A program made the position numbers and the translations under genes. A stretch of DNA of 64,000 bases. It comes from Endomychus coccineus. Lineage: Eukaryota; Arthropoda; Insecta; Coleoptera; Endomychidae. The notes under the pieces were generated by a model, which was given only the letters and a program-made list of their open reading frames with translations, had not been told where the DNA came from and made no database searches. The stretch covers positions 152,549,962 through 152,613,961 of the forward strand of contig OY294067.1 of assembly GCA_958510875.1 (NCBI GenBank), read 5' to 3'. Positions 1-12,004 of the stretch are shown one piece after another; position 1 is the stretch's first letter; every line of letters begins with the position of its first letter.

Positions 1-2620
1 GAATTATGTCCATAGTTTGTACAATGACTTTGTAGTATCATTTTGTGCCTACACAGTTAAAGATTCACAGACTCGTATTTGGAAGCTCAGTAACATTCAG
101 TTTTCTAAGCTAATAATTATGCAGTTAATTACTTCAAATCAAAAGCTTATGAAAGAAATTTGCGTCTCAGCTACCACAGGTGCAGTCCTTTAAAGCTCAG
201 TATTCCCGGGTATAAACTCTTTTCAAAATGTGGCATCGAAGAAAACACTTGATAAAACAATTTTGAATTTTTTCCAATCTATTAATATGAATTTGGAATC
301 GAGGTGACCATGTTATAGAACAATATTCTAGGTTTGATCATACAAATGCGGAATGCAGTAAAGTATAGGCTCTTGTATTAGAGAATTCCTTAAAACGGAA
401 GGTAATTTATCGGGTTCAGCATTTTTAATTACAGTTAACTTTTGTATTGCTTGAAGCAAGAAGTTTAAAAGAACTGAAAATGAAACTTTTCATAAGAACA
501 AGCTAAAAAACTGTTCAGGCAACACCTTTGATAAAGTTTCCGACTTCAACAAATCCGTGAGTCCTATTCAAAATGCTATGTGGGTCAAACTAAAAGTATC
601 ATTTTCACCCGGTAATAATAACATTTTGCTCATATAAACAAAAATAATGGTGAAAAATCAGCATTAGCCGTACATATTTTGAATACAGGTCACACGATTT
701 CTCAAGGAAGTTTATCAGTTTTAAAACACAGTACGGAAAAAATCTAGATAATTGGGATGGAAATATATAAGCGAAAAACCAATTTATTAAATTCGGATTC
801 ATCTACACCTGAGGGTAACTCCTTGTTTGCATTATGATCCCCAAATAGTAGTTGAACAGGTACATTTTAGTTTATAATTCCTCAGTTCTCTAGGAGTATT
901 TTTTTAGTGGATGAAGGGGATTATTTCTTATTTACAGTGCTATAGTGTATACACAGTGTGAGCTCTATTATAGTTTATTATTGTTGAATTGATCAAAACA
1001 TGAAAAATTAAAAGTATCACAGATTAGGAAGGAACTATCACACGACATTTAGTTAGCATAAAATCCTGGTAATTCATTATCTTCATACCATTCAATATCT
1101 GGCAGATTAGTATCTCACAACACTACCGAGGAACTCGATAATCATTCTAGGATAGTTTCGACAGCAGTAAGATGAGCAGGGTATAATTCGAAAAGAGATT
1201 TTGGAGGTAGATAAATGACTCATAACCACAGAGAACTTTTTTATAGTCGATTTTCACCTATTCATCTTCTCTATTGGAGTAAGCTTGAATTTCATGTGAT
1301 TTGATGCATTTCTGTACAGCTATCAACACTCCGCCAACCCTTGTTTTAGTGCTTGTTAAATTGCTTTTTCATATCTGGCATCGACAAATTATTGGTCGAA
1401 TATTTCATCAGTTAATCCAGTTTCACAGAGTACAATTATATCATACGTTTCATTTAAGACAGCATTGTGTAATTGATTTCATTTTATACGTGAGCCACTA
1501 ACATTCTGGTTATATGAATTCAAATTCATATCCTCATTTATCTTATTGGCAAGATTAGAGGAAAATCCTTGTTCAGAACATTAATGTTGCAAGATTTGAT
1601 TCTTATTGTTGACCCGTTTCTAAAAGGTATAAATTCTCTCACAGCTACACCTTGATACCAAAGATTAGGATCTTACAAAGTTTGCATTATTGATTCTTTA
1701 ACACTTAGCTTGAAAGAACATAGATTCTCCATGGAGGTGAGACTGCGGCGTTTTACATCAGAGATATTCAAGTTGTTCTTGACAAGATTAATAATAAATA
1801 ATCAAAGCTGGTACCCGGCTTGACTCTGTGAATGTGAATCCAGTGTCTACTCTCTGCTGATAAAAAAAACAGGCATTATCAGATTCGCTGCAGTTCAGCT
1901 TGTTCTCTCTGTTACCGACAATTAATATATGTGTAGATTTGTTTTTCTTCTTCACGCCTACAGTTAAATCATCAACCTTATCACAATTTTCTGTTAAGAG
2001 GGCCTTTTCAATAGCTTCGTTTTCTTTAACAATAGTATCTTGAGAATACAACTATGTAATATTAGAAATGGGATGAGTATTTTGGGAAGTAACCTTCGCG
2101 ACATTTTGATGCTGACTGATATTATTATCAATCGTTTGTTGTACTGTTGGATTAAAGTTAACAGAGGGCATTTATTTTGTTTTTGAAAAAGTATATTTCA
2201 ATGTTATTAGGATTGTTAGAATGTTTTTTGCCAGCACTGTTCAATTTGTTGCATTCGTTCATTACTGAAATACATTTTTCAATTATTTCCTTCAATGAAA
2301 TTGTATCCTTTTATCGATAACAGCATCCTTATCGACAACAAATTTATTCAAATACAGTATTTCAGGTTTTGAATTATAGATGATATAATCGTCTAAAGGA
2401 ATTGTTGACATATTGTATATCGATTTTCCATCGCGGCAGTTAAATGATATTTCATCGACGTAATTGATGTTACTGATCCTGATGATACAACTTCTGTGGA
2501 ATGCATTACCACATTAATGCAGATTATAGCTAATGAAGTGATTATTTTCATTTTACAAGACTTATAGTATTTTATGTGAGGTAAACCCTTATCAAGCGAA
2601 CACCTCACGTCCGCCATCGC
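1..2620 (-). pseudogene. Degraded LINE (non-LTR retrotransposon), ORF1 to RT C-terminus
   Basis: On the minus strand I read, in order, an ORF1-like stretch (about 2617-1800), an endonuclease start (about 1500-1370, motif YDIIVLCET then LTDEIFDQ), an endonuclease middle with LLGDYNLPDIEWYEDNE (about 1160-1070), and near 370-250 an RT C-terminal block of the SNLEYCSITWSP type followed by INRLEKIQ. These are hallmarks of apurinic endonuclease-type LINEs. The frame is broken by many stops and shifts, and the central RT palm between about 1000 and 700 is not recognisable, so it is deleted or too decayed. The C-terminal block resembles that of the LINE at 44.6-50.8 kb, so the two may be one family. 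The element runs off the left edge of the window. Confidence 0.65.
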
Positions 2621-2884
2621 TAGTTAGATTATTAGATGCATTGATAAATGGACATGAGGAAGTAAATGGTAGATAAATAGCTAGGTAAACGATTGTGATA
2701 GTTATACTGAACTAGAAATGTGTTGTCACTTGGAAAATAGATAAAGAGGGTGCTTGCCAAAGTTACTCTTCGAATATTATTTGATCTGTATACTGATTTT
2801 TATGTAATTGTTTCACATTCTCTAAGATACTCTTCACATTTGTGTGAATATAATGAAACAAATTATTCATTTCATTACCTTTAC

Positions 2885-4470
2885 GTCACGTAGCAGTGAC
2901 AGATCTCAAGAAAACAGAAGCATTCGCTGCGACGCTTGAAGTCCAATTCACTCCGAACCCAAGTAAACTACCACGACACAATGAGAAAGTAGAAAATGAT
3001 GTGAAGCTTATGCTGAGGAAAGAGGAGGAGAATAGATTCACAGAAGTAACAAAAGAGTAAATCGAAGAGATAATAAAAACCAAAAAGATCCGGAAAGCCT
3101 CCGGCAGCGATAAGATTACAAGTCAGATATTGAAAAATATACCGAAAAATGCTATAGAGTACTTACTAGAAATTGCAAACGTCGTCCTCAAATACAGGCT
3201 TATCCAAAGAACTGGAGAACAGCAGAAATAGTAATGATCCCCAAACCGAATAAACCAAGGAATAATATATCAAGTTATAGACCGATAAGTTTACTATCAA
3301 ACGGAAGTAAAATAGTAGAGAGAACTATACTCACCAGGTTGAATTAGCTAATAGAAAACCAAAATATAATCCCGGATGAACAGCATGAGTTCCGCAAAGA
3401 GCATAGGCACAACGCACCAACTAGTTAGAATGGTTGGGAAGATCATAAAAGGGTACAATAAAATGCCCACCGCTGCAGTGTACCTAGATACAGCTTAAGC
3501 CTTTGACAAGGCATGGCATGCTGAACTGATACATAAGATGTACAGATACAACCTACCAGTAGCCTACCTGAAGCTTATAGAACCGTACCTCACGGAGCGC
3601 AGATCCATAACGAGGGTGAACAAAAAAACGTCGGAAGGAAGACAGCAGGTTTATCGCAAGGATAGATCTTCATACCGGTACTCTATAACTTGTACACCGC
3701 AGATATACCGAAGACAATAGGAGTAAACTTGGCGGAATATGCAGACGTCATAGGCACCTTATGCCAACACATTCAAATAAAATGCGTACAAACAAGGCTT
3801 CAAAGATACATCACCGACCTCGAAGAGTGGCTAAACAAATGGCGAATAGGAGCGAAGGCCACAAAAAGCCAAGCGATAATATTCTCAACCTGAGACATTA
3901 AACACAAACCGACGACAGATATTGAGATAAGCAAGAAAAAGGTACCTTGGGTGACAGAAGTGAAAAACTTGGGACTAACGCACGCTAGACAGGAAGCTAA
4001 CTTCATTCCCCACCTAAGAAACATAAAGAAAAAGGCCAATCAGATAAACGGTCACCTATATCCGCTAAAAAACAGGAAAATCAAACTAGGTACGAAAAGT
4101 AAATTAAGGATCTATACTTCTGTGATAAGACCGGCAATAACATACGCCGCCGAAATATGGTTACAAGCATCACCCACGCAACTGGAGAATTTGCGGATAA
4201 TACAGAATAAGGTAATCAGATCCTATCCAGATGCACCATATTACGTAACAAACGACTTGCTCCATAGGGATACAGGAATACTTAAAATTGAGGAAATAAT
4301 TCGGAAACAGGCGACAAACACCTAACAAAAGATAGAAATGCACAGAAACCCCAAAATCAGAGGCCCAGCGGCATATGACCCGCTGTTGGAGCCAAAAACG
4401 GCCCTTGTACTTAACGTCCAAAATGGGCAATAAAGAAGAAACATACCACAACGATAAGCAAAAGAGCTTT
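2885..4470 (+). pseudogene. Jockey-type LINE reverse transcriptase remnant, left copy
   Basis: Plus-strand reading gives the N-terminal RT region (RKASGSDKITSQILKN near 3090-3140, then SYRPIS near 3275), the core YLDTA.AFDKAWH near 3480-3520, and the C-terminal part (3538-4325) with HLRNIKKKANQI and RPAITYAAEIWLQASP. This order and the AAEIW block are typical of Jockey-clade LINEs. Several stops and frameshifts make it a pseudogene; no endonuclease domain precedes it, so it is 5' truncated. The 3' end reads into about 4470. The portion from about 3480 on is repeated, inverted, at 10,999-11,990. Confidence 0.75.
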
Positions 4471-4710
4471 TAATAGAAACACTCTTATTCGTATCTGGTT
4501 TGATTTCTTTCGATACATTGTACACACATGTGTAGAAGTAGGCTGATATTGGATTGACATAACAAGATTTCCGAGCTCCAACCGTCCACCTCCATCCCAA
4601 TGTTCCACACATTTGTACCATTTCATGCTACCGTCAGCTACTGTTGGAGAACAAGTATTGATACTCCCCACTTTGCTACACAACGAGTGCCTTCATTATC
4701 GATGAGCTAT
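4471..4710. repeat. Unknown flank shared in inverted orientation with 10,611-10,828
   Basis: This stretch follows the Jockey 3' end and matches the reverse complement of 10,611-10,828 over about 220 bases, ending at a shared tcgataatgaaggcactcg block. On the minus strand both copies can be read as a short open frame starting MCSKVGSI, but I do not recognise a protein family and it may be noncoding. Its presence beside both Jockey copies argues that Jockey and flank were duplicated together rather than inserted twice. Confidence 0.6.
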
Positions 4711-4995
4711 TAAGGCTCGTCCAGACATGTAACAGAACCTCGTAACCGTAACCATGTCGCGTAACTAGTGTGGACGCTTCCCCGTAACAACGTAGCAGCG
4801 TAACACCGTAACAACGCAACGTAGCAGCATAACATCACAGCGATCCATCAGTTGTCGGTTTTTCTCCGTCGCATCAAAGGAATGTTCGACCATATGTTAC
4901 GCACCCCGTTTGCATATCTGGACGTGTTTCGCACATGTGCTTGCACAGAACTCTAGTTTTAGTTTATTCATTTATTATTGAGACTAGTGTTTATT

Positions 4996-5150
4996 TTGCA
5001 CAAGAAATCGTGCTCGATTTAATCGAGATTTACAGGGAAAAGGAGATTTTGTGGAATAGCAAACATCCCAAATATTACAACAAAATAAAAAAAAATTAAA
5101 TGCATGGGATGAAATTGCTAAGCATTTAAAAACTACTACAAATTAATGCA
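4996..5150 (+). pseudogene. MADF/Myb-SANT-like domain fragment (Harbinger accessory ORF)
   Basis: The reading frame gives DLIEIYREKEILWNSKHPKY followed by YNKIKK, then after a one-base slip in an A-run it continues LNAWDEIAKHLKTT. This is the pattern of a MADF domain (acidic-hydrophobic helix, LWN, HP.YYNK, AW.EIA). In Harbinger elements the second ORF encodes a DNA-binding protein of this sort that helps the nuclease reach the element ends. Frameshifted and short, so a pseudogene. Confidence 0.65.
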
Positions 5151-5405
5151 AAAAAAAATTTATGGACACACTTCCGGAATTATAGTGCTTATTTACTACT
5201 TCGAAATTTTAAAAAGATATTACAGGCTAGTAAATGAATCCCCAGTCACCAGAAAACGAATGGTCACTGCTAACCTTTCTTACACAGAAATAGACTGTCT
5301 CCAGTTAGTATCTTTTCTTGATATTTTTGAATCAACTAAATTTATGAAAAACTCGCAATCGGTTGGTGGCATTCTCGTGAAATTTTTGTACAAGCCACTA
5401 ATTGA
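5150..5405 (-). pseudogene. Harbinger transposase N-terminal fragment
   Basis: In one minus-strand frame with a few in-frame stops I read FFINLVDSKISRKDTNWRQS, ISV, then ERLAVTIRFLVTGDSFTSL and a tail ending IIPEVC. This matches the conserved N-terminal part of Harbinger-type DDE nucleases (K.DTN.R..IS..ERLAVTLRFLATGDS). The catalytic DDE part is not seen in the remaining 230 bases, so the gene is truncated. Confidence 0.7.
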
Positions 5406-5637
5406 TTGAAACCTCAGGTCCAGGAGTAAATGACTGCCACCATATACATTTCTACTTCTGTATAGTTCTGTCTGCCACCAGTGCCCTGGATTTTTTTTTT
5501 GCTAAATAGTGCATAACTATATATGCTGCAGCCGCAACTTCCATGTCCATATTGTCTATCTTGCTACCGACACGAACTAGGACTGGAACGTATAAATGTT
5601 ACGTACCGATGATACGTGGCGACGCTATGTTCGGGAA

Positions 5638-8600
5638 AAACAAAATCAATCAGAGCAACCGATTTCAATAACTGGTCTATAACTCTAAAAATTTAAAATG
5701 TGTGGCATGACAATAACTACAGCCGTCAGATGGTTCCAGCATTAGTACACAATTTTCGTGTGATGAAAATATAGGAGATTTTCATCATCGTTGTGTAATT
5801 CTTTATTATTTAGTTATTCAGATGAAAATTGATCATTTCAATGAAAATAAACTTCTTAAAAAATCTTACCAAGATCTATATTATAGTTACTAGTAGGTAC
5901 ATCTAGCAATGTATACTATGCTCATTATTTAATTTAAGGTAGATTACAAATATTTACCTAGGATTGTTGTGCGTTTTTCTAATATGCAAATTAAAACTCC
6001 TTCTACTACGCCTCCCGCATAAAATGGCCCTTCGTCGGATAATAACAATTTACACGACATACGTTCTTCTAGTTCTTATAATTATAAAATAATCCATTTC
6101 ATTTCTGAATAACTTTCTCTTATGAATCTGACTTGTCAAATTCTAATTCTATAAACATTTAGCAGTTTGTTCATGTTCGTACTTATTTATTGACATTTCG
6201 CAATGTCGTATTGAATACATATTTACTCACATATTATGAAATATTAATATTCAATAAAATCAAGATCTATGTAATTATTCATCATTGACATATAATATCT
6301 GTATTCCTCCTAACTAGTTTCTGTGGAGACATTAACCTCAAATAATAATGTCAGACAGGACTTTTGCACATACATCCGTTTTGAGCATTTCTGAATGGAT
6401 CCAGACTATTTTTGACAAAATGTATCTGTGTTCCTATTGTTCGTACGGATTTGAGTTTTACATATCGCTTCAAAGTGCTGAAAGTAGAAACGGTATTGTT
6501 TTTGGTGCGGTACCCCCTTTTCAAGTAGTATTTTTAACATCCATCCCCAGTCTTTCAAATAAAATTATAGTATTTTATTTAACCAGAATGTCAACTACGT
6601 TTTTCTAGCACGAACGGATTCATGAGGGATATGGGAGCTATGGCTCCTCCCTTGTGTTAGTAGTGCAGTCAAATGGGTATCTGAGGTCGGAATCCTTGGG
6701 AAATGGACCGATTTTGATAGGACAATGTGCATTCTCTTCAGAATTTCATCAGAAACAAAGTCTACCTCGTCTAATGTTGCGCAAAAATTTTACATTGTTT
6801 ATAAACAATAAATTAACAATTTAATTAGCATATTTATGAGATTACATAAAAATTCATAAAAAATGATCGGCTATTAAAGACTATTTTTGGTCAGTGAACT
6901 TATGAAAATAGTTTAACAGTAGTTGAATTAACTTCATTTGTTATAAACAATTTATTCATTAACAAATAGACGAAATCGATCAAAACTACGAGTTTAGGAC
7001 AGTTTTCGAATAGTTTTGGACTTCTGAGTTCGATTTGTCTTCAATATCGTCAATTGTATACCCGCTGATTTGTTAATTTGTTATAAACAAATTATATTTA
7101 TTGATAAATACACGAATTTGACCAAAATATCGAGTTTATAGTCGTTTTCACCTAATTTCGGCCTTCTGAGTACGATTTTATTATTATTATGGTCTTTGAA
7201 TGCATACATACATTTTTGAATTGTTATAAATAAGTTATTTATTAATATGTAAAGTGTTTTTAAAATTAATGTGCTAATAGTCAGATAAAATATATCAAAA
7301 AAAAATATGTATCTTACTAGAAAAATCTCTATTTTTAAACGAACAAATAAAAAATATTTCATTCTTGTTCATCTTAGGGTATAATACGGTGCTCATTTAA
7401 AATTCGTTGATGTTAGAATTTAAGAGAAATATCCTTTTCGTGGCATTATAGAGGGAATTTTGATGGATTATTCGTGATACGTTTGAATTAAACTATTTTT
7501 TTCCCTTGAACATGGCATTTTCTTATTAATCAATTTGTTATTTTATCAAGACTTGACACCATTTTTTCTTTTTTTGATATTATTTATTTGACTATTGATA
7601 CATTATTTTGAAAACACTTCACACTTGGAATGTTGGCGCAATTCGGATATTTAGTAGTAGATAATTCATTTATACCTATTCAAAAATGTATCTATGCATT
7701 TGAAGATAAAATCGTACTCAAGAGGCCAAAATTACCTGAAAGCGACTATAAACTCGATATTTTGGTCATATTCGTATAATTATCAATAAATAATTTATTT
7801 ATACCAATTCAAAATGTAATTTATGCATTCAAAGACCATAATGACAATAAAATCGTACTCAGAAGGCCAAAATTAGCTGAAAACAATGAAAAACTCGACA
7901 TTTTGGTCAAATTCGTATACTTATTAATAAATTTAATTTGTTTAACAAACTAACAAATTAGTGGACATACATTTGAAAATATCCACGACAAAATCAAACT
8001 CAGTAGGTCAAAATTATTCAAAAACGATCCTAAACTCGTAGTTTTGGTCGAATTCGTCTATTAATAAATAGATTGTTTATAACAAATTAAGTTAATTCAA
8101 CTTCTTGTCCCTTACCCGATCATTTTTCATAAATTTTTATGTAATCTCATAAATACGCTAATTAAATTGTTAATTTATTGGTTATAAACAACGCAAAATT
8201 TTTGCGCAACTTTAGACGAGGTAGACTTTGTTTTTGATCAAATTCTGAAGAGAATGAACTTTGTCACAACAAAATCGGTCCATTTCCCAAGGATTTCGAT
8301 CTCAAATACCCATTTGACTGCACTACTAACACAAGGGAGGGGCCATAGCCTCCATATTCCCCGTGAATCCGTCCGTGCTATAGAAACATAGTTGACATTA
8401 TGGTTAAATAAAATACTATAATTCTATTTGAAAAACTGGGGATGGATGTTAAAAATACTACTTGAAACAGGGGTACCGCACCCAAAACAATACAGTTTCT
8501 ATTTTCAGCACTTTAAAGCGGTATGCAAAATTCCCATTCCATACGACCAATAGGAACGAACGGCACAATCGCTTGAACAGGGGGTGTGTTACGCGAACAT

Positions 8601-9198
8601 ACATCTTGTCAAAAATAATCTAGATCCATTCAGAAATGCTCAAAACGGATGTATATGCGAAATCCTGTCTGACATTATCATTTGAGGTTAATGTCTCCAC
8701 AGAAACTAGTTAGAAGGAATACAGATATTATATCTCAATGATGAATACTTACTTGATTTCAATGAATATTAATATTTCATAATATGTACGTAAATATATA
8801 CCTAAAATTGAATAATGAGCATAGTATACATTCTTAGATGTACCTAATAGTAACTATAATACAGATCTTGGTAAGATTCTTTAAGAACTTTATTTCCCGG
8901 TGGGAAAGGACCACATATTTCGGGCCGCGTACGTATACACATGCTGATAAGGGTTGCGTCTGTATTAATAATATATATTTGAGATTGTTGTCATTGAAAT
9001 GATAAATTTTCATTCAAATAACTAAATAATAGAGAATTATACAACGATGGTGAAAATCTTCTATATTTTATCACATGAAAATTGTATACTAATTCTGGAC
9101 CCATCTGGCTGCTAGTTATTGGCATGCCACACATTTTAAATTTATAGAGCTATAGCCCAGTTATTGAAATCAGTTGCTCTGATTGATTTTGTTCTTCC
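5638..9198. repeat. Giant imperfect palindrome (arms about 1.5-1.6 kb)
   Basis: The left arm (about 5638-7240) is matched in reverse complement by the right arm (about 7660-9198). Clear anchors are the caaaatcaatcagagc ends (5640s versus 9180s), the block around 6310-6440 versus 8600-8720, and the block 6600-6830 versus 8180-8390. A spacer of about 400 bases separates them. Each arm carries private indels: about 260 bases near 5950-6210 on the left only and about 90 bases near 8886-8975 on the right only. Inside the arms a degenerate unit of about 130-150 bases recurs (for example near 7690, 7840 and 7985). No protein was recognised. It could be a foldback-type element or an inverted duplication; no clear target duplication was found. 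Confidence 0.8.
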
Positions 9199-10189
9199 CG
9201 GGAATGTAAAGCACAAATATCCCTTGTTAATCGATTCACTTCTAATAATCAGAAGTCTTGTATGTAAGCATCCCTAGATGAACTGAAATTGAGGTAGTTT
9301 ATTAGCCAGCCGTTTGTGTATATGGTTCCTGTAGATGAGAGAGATTTGGGGACCATAAAAGCAGCATTGAATATTTGCAGAAAAATGATTCCAAATGTAA
9401 AGCAGAGATAGTATAACTAAGTTCCGACACTTAGCTAAAGTCCGTGAACAGGAGAACAGCATACTATATCTATCACACATTCTAGAAACTATAGAAATGG
9501 AAAATTTTGTGACGCTTTTCTTTGATTTATTGACAATCAGTTCAGGGCAAGGGGGTGGATATTAAATACTATGATGTTCACATTCATTTATTGCCCTGGA
9601 GCCATTACAAAGGTAAGTATAAGACTAACTACGTCGCCACATACATACAAATTCACCGCTCCTCCAATATCTATAGCCTGTTAATTATTATAATCGGAAA
9701 TGATGTCTAAGCCACTTCATTGTGATAATTCTACACATCCGTTTCAATAAATGTCTAGTACTAAGTTGCTGAAATTAGTTCAATATCAATACATTATCTA
9801 AGGTAACAACTTTCCCAGAATAGTTCGCTTATAGAATATCTCAGATTATATTCTCTAAAATGTTTCAGGCTTGTACGGTAACTTCAATCCACTGGTGCTA
9901 AATTCGATGAAACCGACAAAACCTCTAGATAGTTAGATACACAAACAGGCTACAGGGTAATAATGATGTAGGAGGTAGACGTTGTAGGTAATATTCACGG
10001 TCGTACATATAGGTCTGGGAACTCTATTGTTTGACATGAGTCTGTTACATATCGCCAAACTCGTAGTCCCTCGTTCAGCTACCAGCTAGCGCTTGGATCG
10101 AAGTATGGCAACAATCACATTATTAAGTAAAATAATTTTTCGTAACGCAATATTTACTATTCTCATTTGAGAGAGGAATAGAACTGTAA
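9199..10189. other. Unassigned AT-rich DNA
   Basis: About 1 kb between the palindrome and the THAP remnant. Short open frames exist (for example 9274-9480 minus) but none resembles a known family. I see no tandem repeat, tRNA or LTR signature. Confidence 0.5.
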
Positions 10190-10199
10190 CTCTTGTCAA

Positions 10200-10400
10200 A
10201 ATGTATTACTCACCTTAAGAATAACTTCCCCTTGTTCGCACACATAAAAGACCTCGTTAAAACGATTTCTTTCCGGAATCGCAAGCATTCACTGTTTTCG
10301 CATTTCCGCATCTTTCGGCACTTTAAAAACAGAAGTTTTTTGCTTTACACTTTTGTACCCCGTTTTGCATTTTGGCACAATGCACGGTTTCGTAATTTTT
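10200..10400 (-). pseudogene. THAP zinc-finger domain fragment
   Basis: Minus-strand reading gives KPCIVPKCKTGYKSVKQKTS, then VFKVPKDAEMRKQ, a stop where the family has Trp, and MLAIPERNRF. This is the THAP layout: CxxxC zinc ligands, a hydrophobic-phenylalanine-proline-lysine block, then a helix. The distal C-x-x-H ligands are blurred (VCEQGE). THAP domains bind DNA and sit at the N-terminus of P-superfamily transposases and host regulators. The rest of the gene is absent, so this is a fragment of one of these. Confidence 0.6.
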
Positions 10401-10610
10401 TTCTGAAAACGCCGGTATTCCTTGTGTTTACAAGTCAACAATGACAGTTGCCAGAGAACACGGTCATATACGTGTCAGAGATCATTCTTCGACTACTGCG
10501 CCACCCTTTTGGTACTACGCGACAGTTGACGCTTAGCGGACTCACTTCTCACTTAGGAAACAGCTTCGAGTTTCCAGACCTGTATGTACGACCGTGGTAA
10601 TATCAAATCG

Positions 10611-10828
10611 ATAATGAAGGCACTCGATGTGCAGCAAAGTGGGGAGTATCAAAACTTGTTTCCCAAGACTAACTGACGGTAGCATGAAATGGTACAAATG
10701 TGTGGAACATTTGGGTGGTGGTGTGGACGGCTGGAACTCGGAAGTCTGGTTCTGTCAATTCAAGATCAGCCTACTTCTGCATATGTGTGAACAATGTTTC
10801 AAAAGAAATCAGACCAAATACGAATAAG
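10611..10828. repeat. Unknown flank, inverted partner of 4471-4710
   Basis: Reverse-complement match to 4471-4710, with the same short open frame here on the plus strand (10,627-10,827, beginning MCSKVGSI). Unrecognised sequence. It marks the edge of the inverted duplication that also contains the right Jockey copy. Confidence 0.6.
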
Positions 10829-10998
10829 AGTGGAGGGCCAACTTTACATGCAATATTTGAGTGGTTTTAATTCAATAAATGAGAAATCAAACAATTGACA
10901 TCAGTTCTTCATTTATGACCACTTGCCTTCATTTATGATCTTACATTTGCTTTACGAATTCGAGCTGTGAGTGCTCGTTTCCAGCTGCGTTTTCATTA
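10829..10998. other. Insert present only in the right copy
   Basis: About 170 bases lie between the shared unknown flank and the right Jockey 3' end; the left copy has only about 10 bases at the equivalent junction. The two edges share a short gagtg-like word, which might be a target duplication. No family recognised. Confidence 0.4.
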
Positions 10999-11990
10999 AA
11001 AGCTCTTTTGCTTATTGTTGTGGTGTATTTCTCCTTTAATTACCATTTTGGATGTTAAGTACAAGGGCCATTCTTGGCTCCAACAGCGAGTCATATGCCG
11101 CTGGACCTCTGATTGTGGCGTTTCTATGCATTTTATCTTTTGTTGTGTTTGTCGCCTGTTTCCGAATTATTTCCTCAATTTTAAGTATTCCTGTATCCCT
11201 ATGGATCAAGTCTTTTGTTACGTAATATGGTGCATCTGGACAGGATCTGATTACTTTATTCTGTATTTTTCGCAAATTCTCTAGTTGCGCGGGTGATGCT
11301 TGTAACCATATTTCGGCAGCGTCTGTTATTTCCGGTCTTATCACAGAAGTATAGGTCTTCAATTTACTTTTCGTACCTAGTTTGCTTTTCCTATTTAGTA
11401 GCGGATATAGGTGCCCCTTTATCCAATTTGTCTTTTTCTTTATGTTCCTTAGATGGGGAATGAAAGTTATCTTGCTGTCTAGCGTGCGTTACTTCCAAGT
11501 ATTTCATTTCTTTCACCCAAGGTATCTTTTTCTTGCTTATCTCAATATCTTTCACCGGTTTGTGTTCAATGTCTCAGGTTGAGAACATTATCACTTGGCT
11601 TTTGTGGCGTTCACTTCTATTTGCTATTTATTGAACCACTCTCCGAGGTCGGTGATGTATCTTTGAAGCCTTGTCTGTACGGATTTTATTAGGAAGTGTT
11701 GGCATAAGGTGCGGATGTCGTCTGCATATTGCGCGTCTACTCCTATTGTCTTAGGTATATCTGCGGTATACAAGTTATAGAGGACCGGTCCGAGGATCAC
11801 CCTTGCGGTAAACCTACCTTGGCTTGTCTTCTTTCCGACGTTATATAGTTGACCCTCGTTTTGAATCTGTGCCAAGAGAGGTACGGATCTATAAGCTTCA
11901 GGTAGGCTACCGGTAGGTTGTATATGTACATCTTATGTATCAGTCCAGCGTGCCATGTCTTGTCAAAGGCTTTGGCTATATCTAGGAATT
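10999..11990 (-). pseudogene. Jockey-type LINE reverse transcriptase remnant, right inverted copy
   Basis: Minus-strand frames give LDIAKAFDKTWHAGLIHKMY (near 11,985-11,925), VARVILGPVLYNLYTADIPK, a QYADDIRTLCQH box (YADD, near 11,720) and IRPEITDAAEIWLQASP (near 11,320). It is the same Jockey family as 2885-4470, in the opposite direction, and starts inside the RT palm, so it is more strongly 5' truncated. The YADD catalytic box is readable here, whereas the left copy reads EYADVIGT. Stops and shifts break the frame. Confidence 0.75.
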
Positions 11991-12004
11991 TTTTTTAGAT
12001 TGGA

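Larger units (their letters stand above)
4711..5640. mobile_element. PIF/Harbinger transposon remnant (MADF ORF plus nuclease ORF)
   Basis: Two tail-to-tail coding remnants characteristic of PIF/Harbinger elements lie here: a plus-strand MADF/Myb-like fragment (about 4996-5150) and a minus-strand DDE nuclease fragment (about 5150-5405). The segment starts with a run of GTAAC/CGTAACAACG-type motifs (4720-4840) next to GGCTCGTCCAGACATG, which may be an element end. I could not find a matching inverted terminus. It occurs only on the left side of the surrounding inverted duplication, so it probably inserted after that duplication. Confidence 0.6.

Noticed and set aside
6348..6608. 86-codon open frame in the left palindrome arm
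   Set aside because: The matching right arm does not keep the frame and no motif is recognisable; treated as noncoding.
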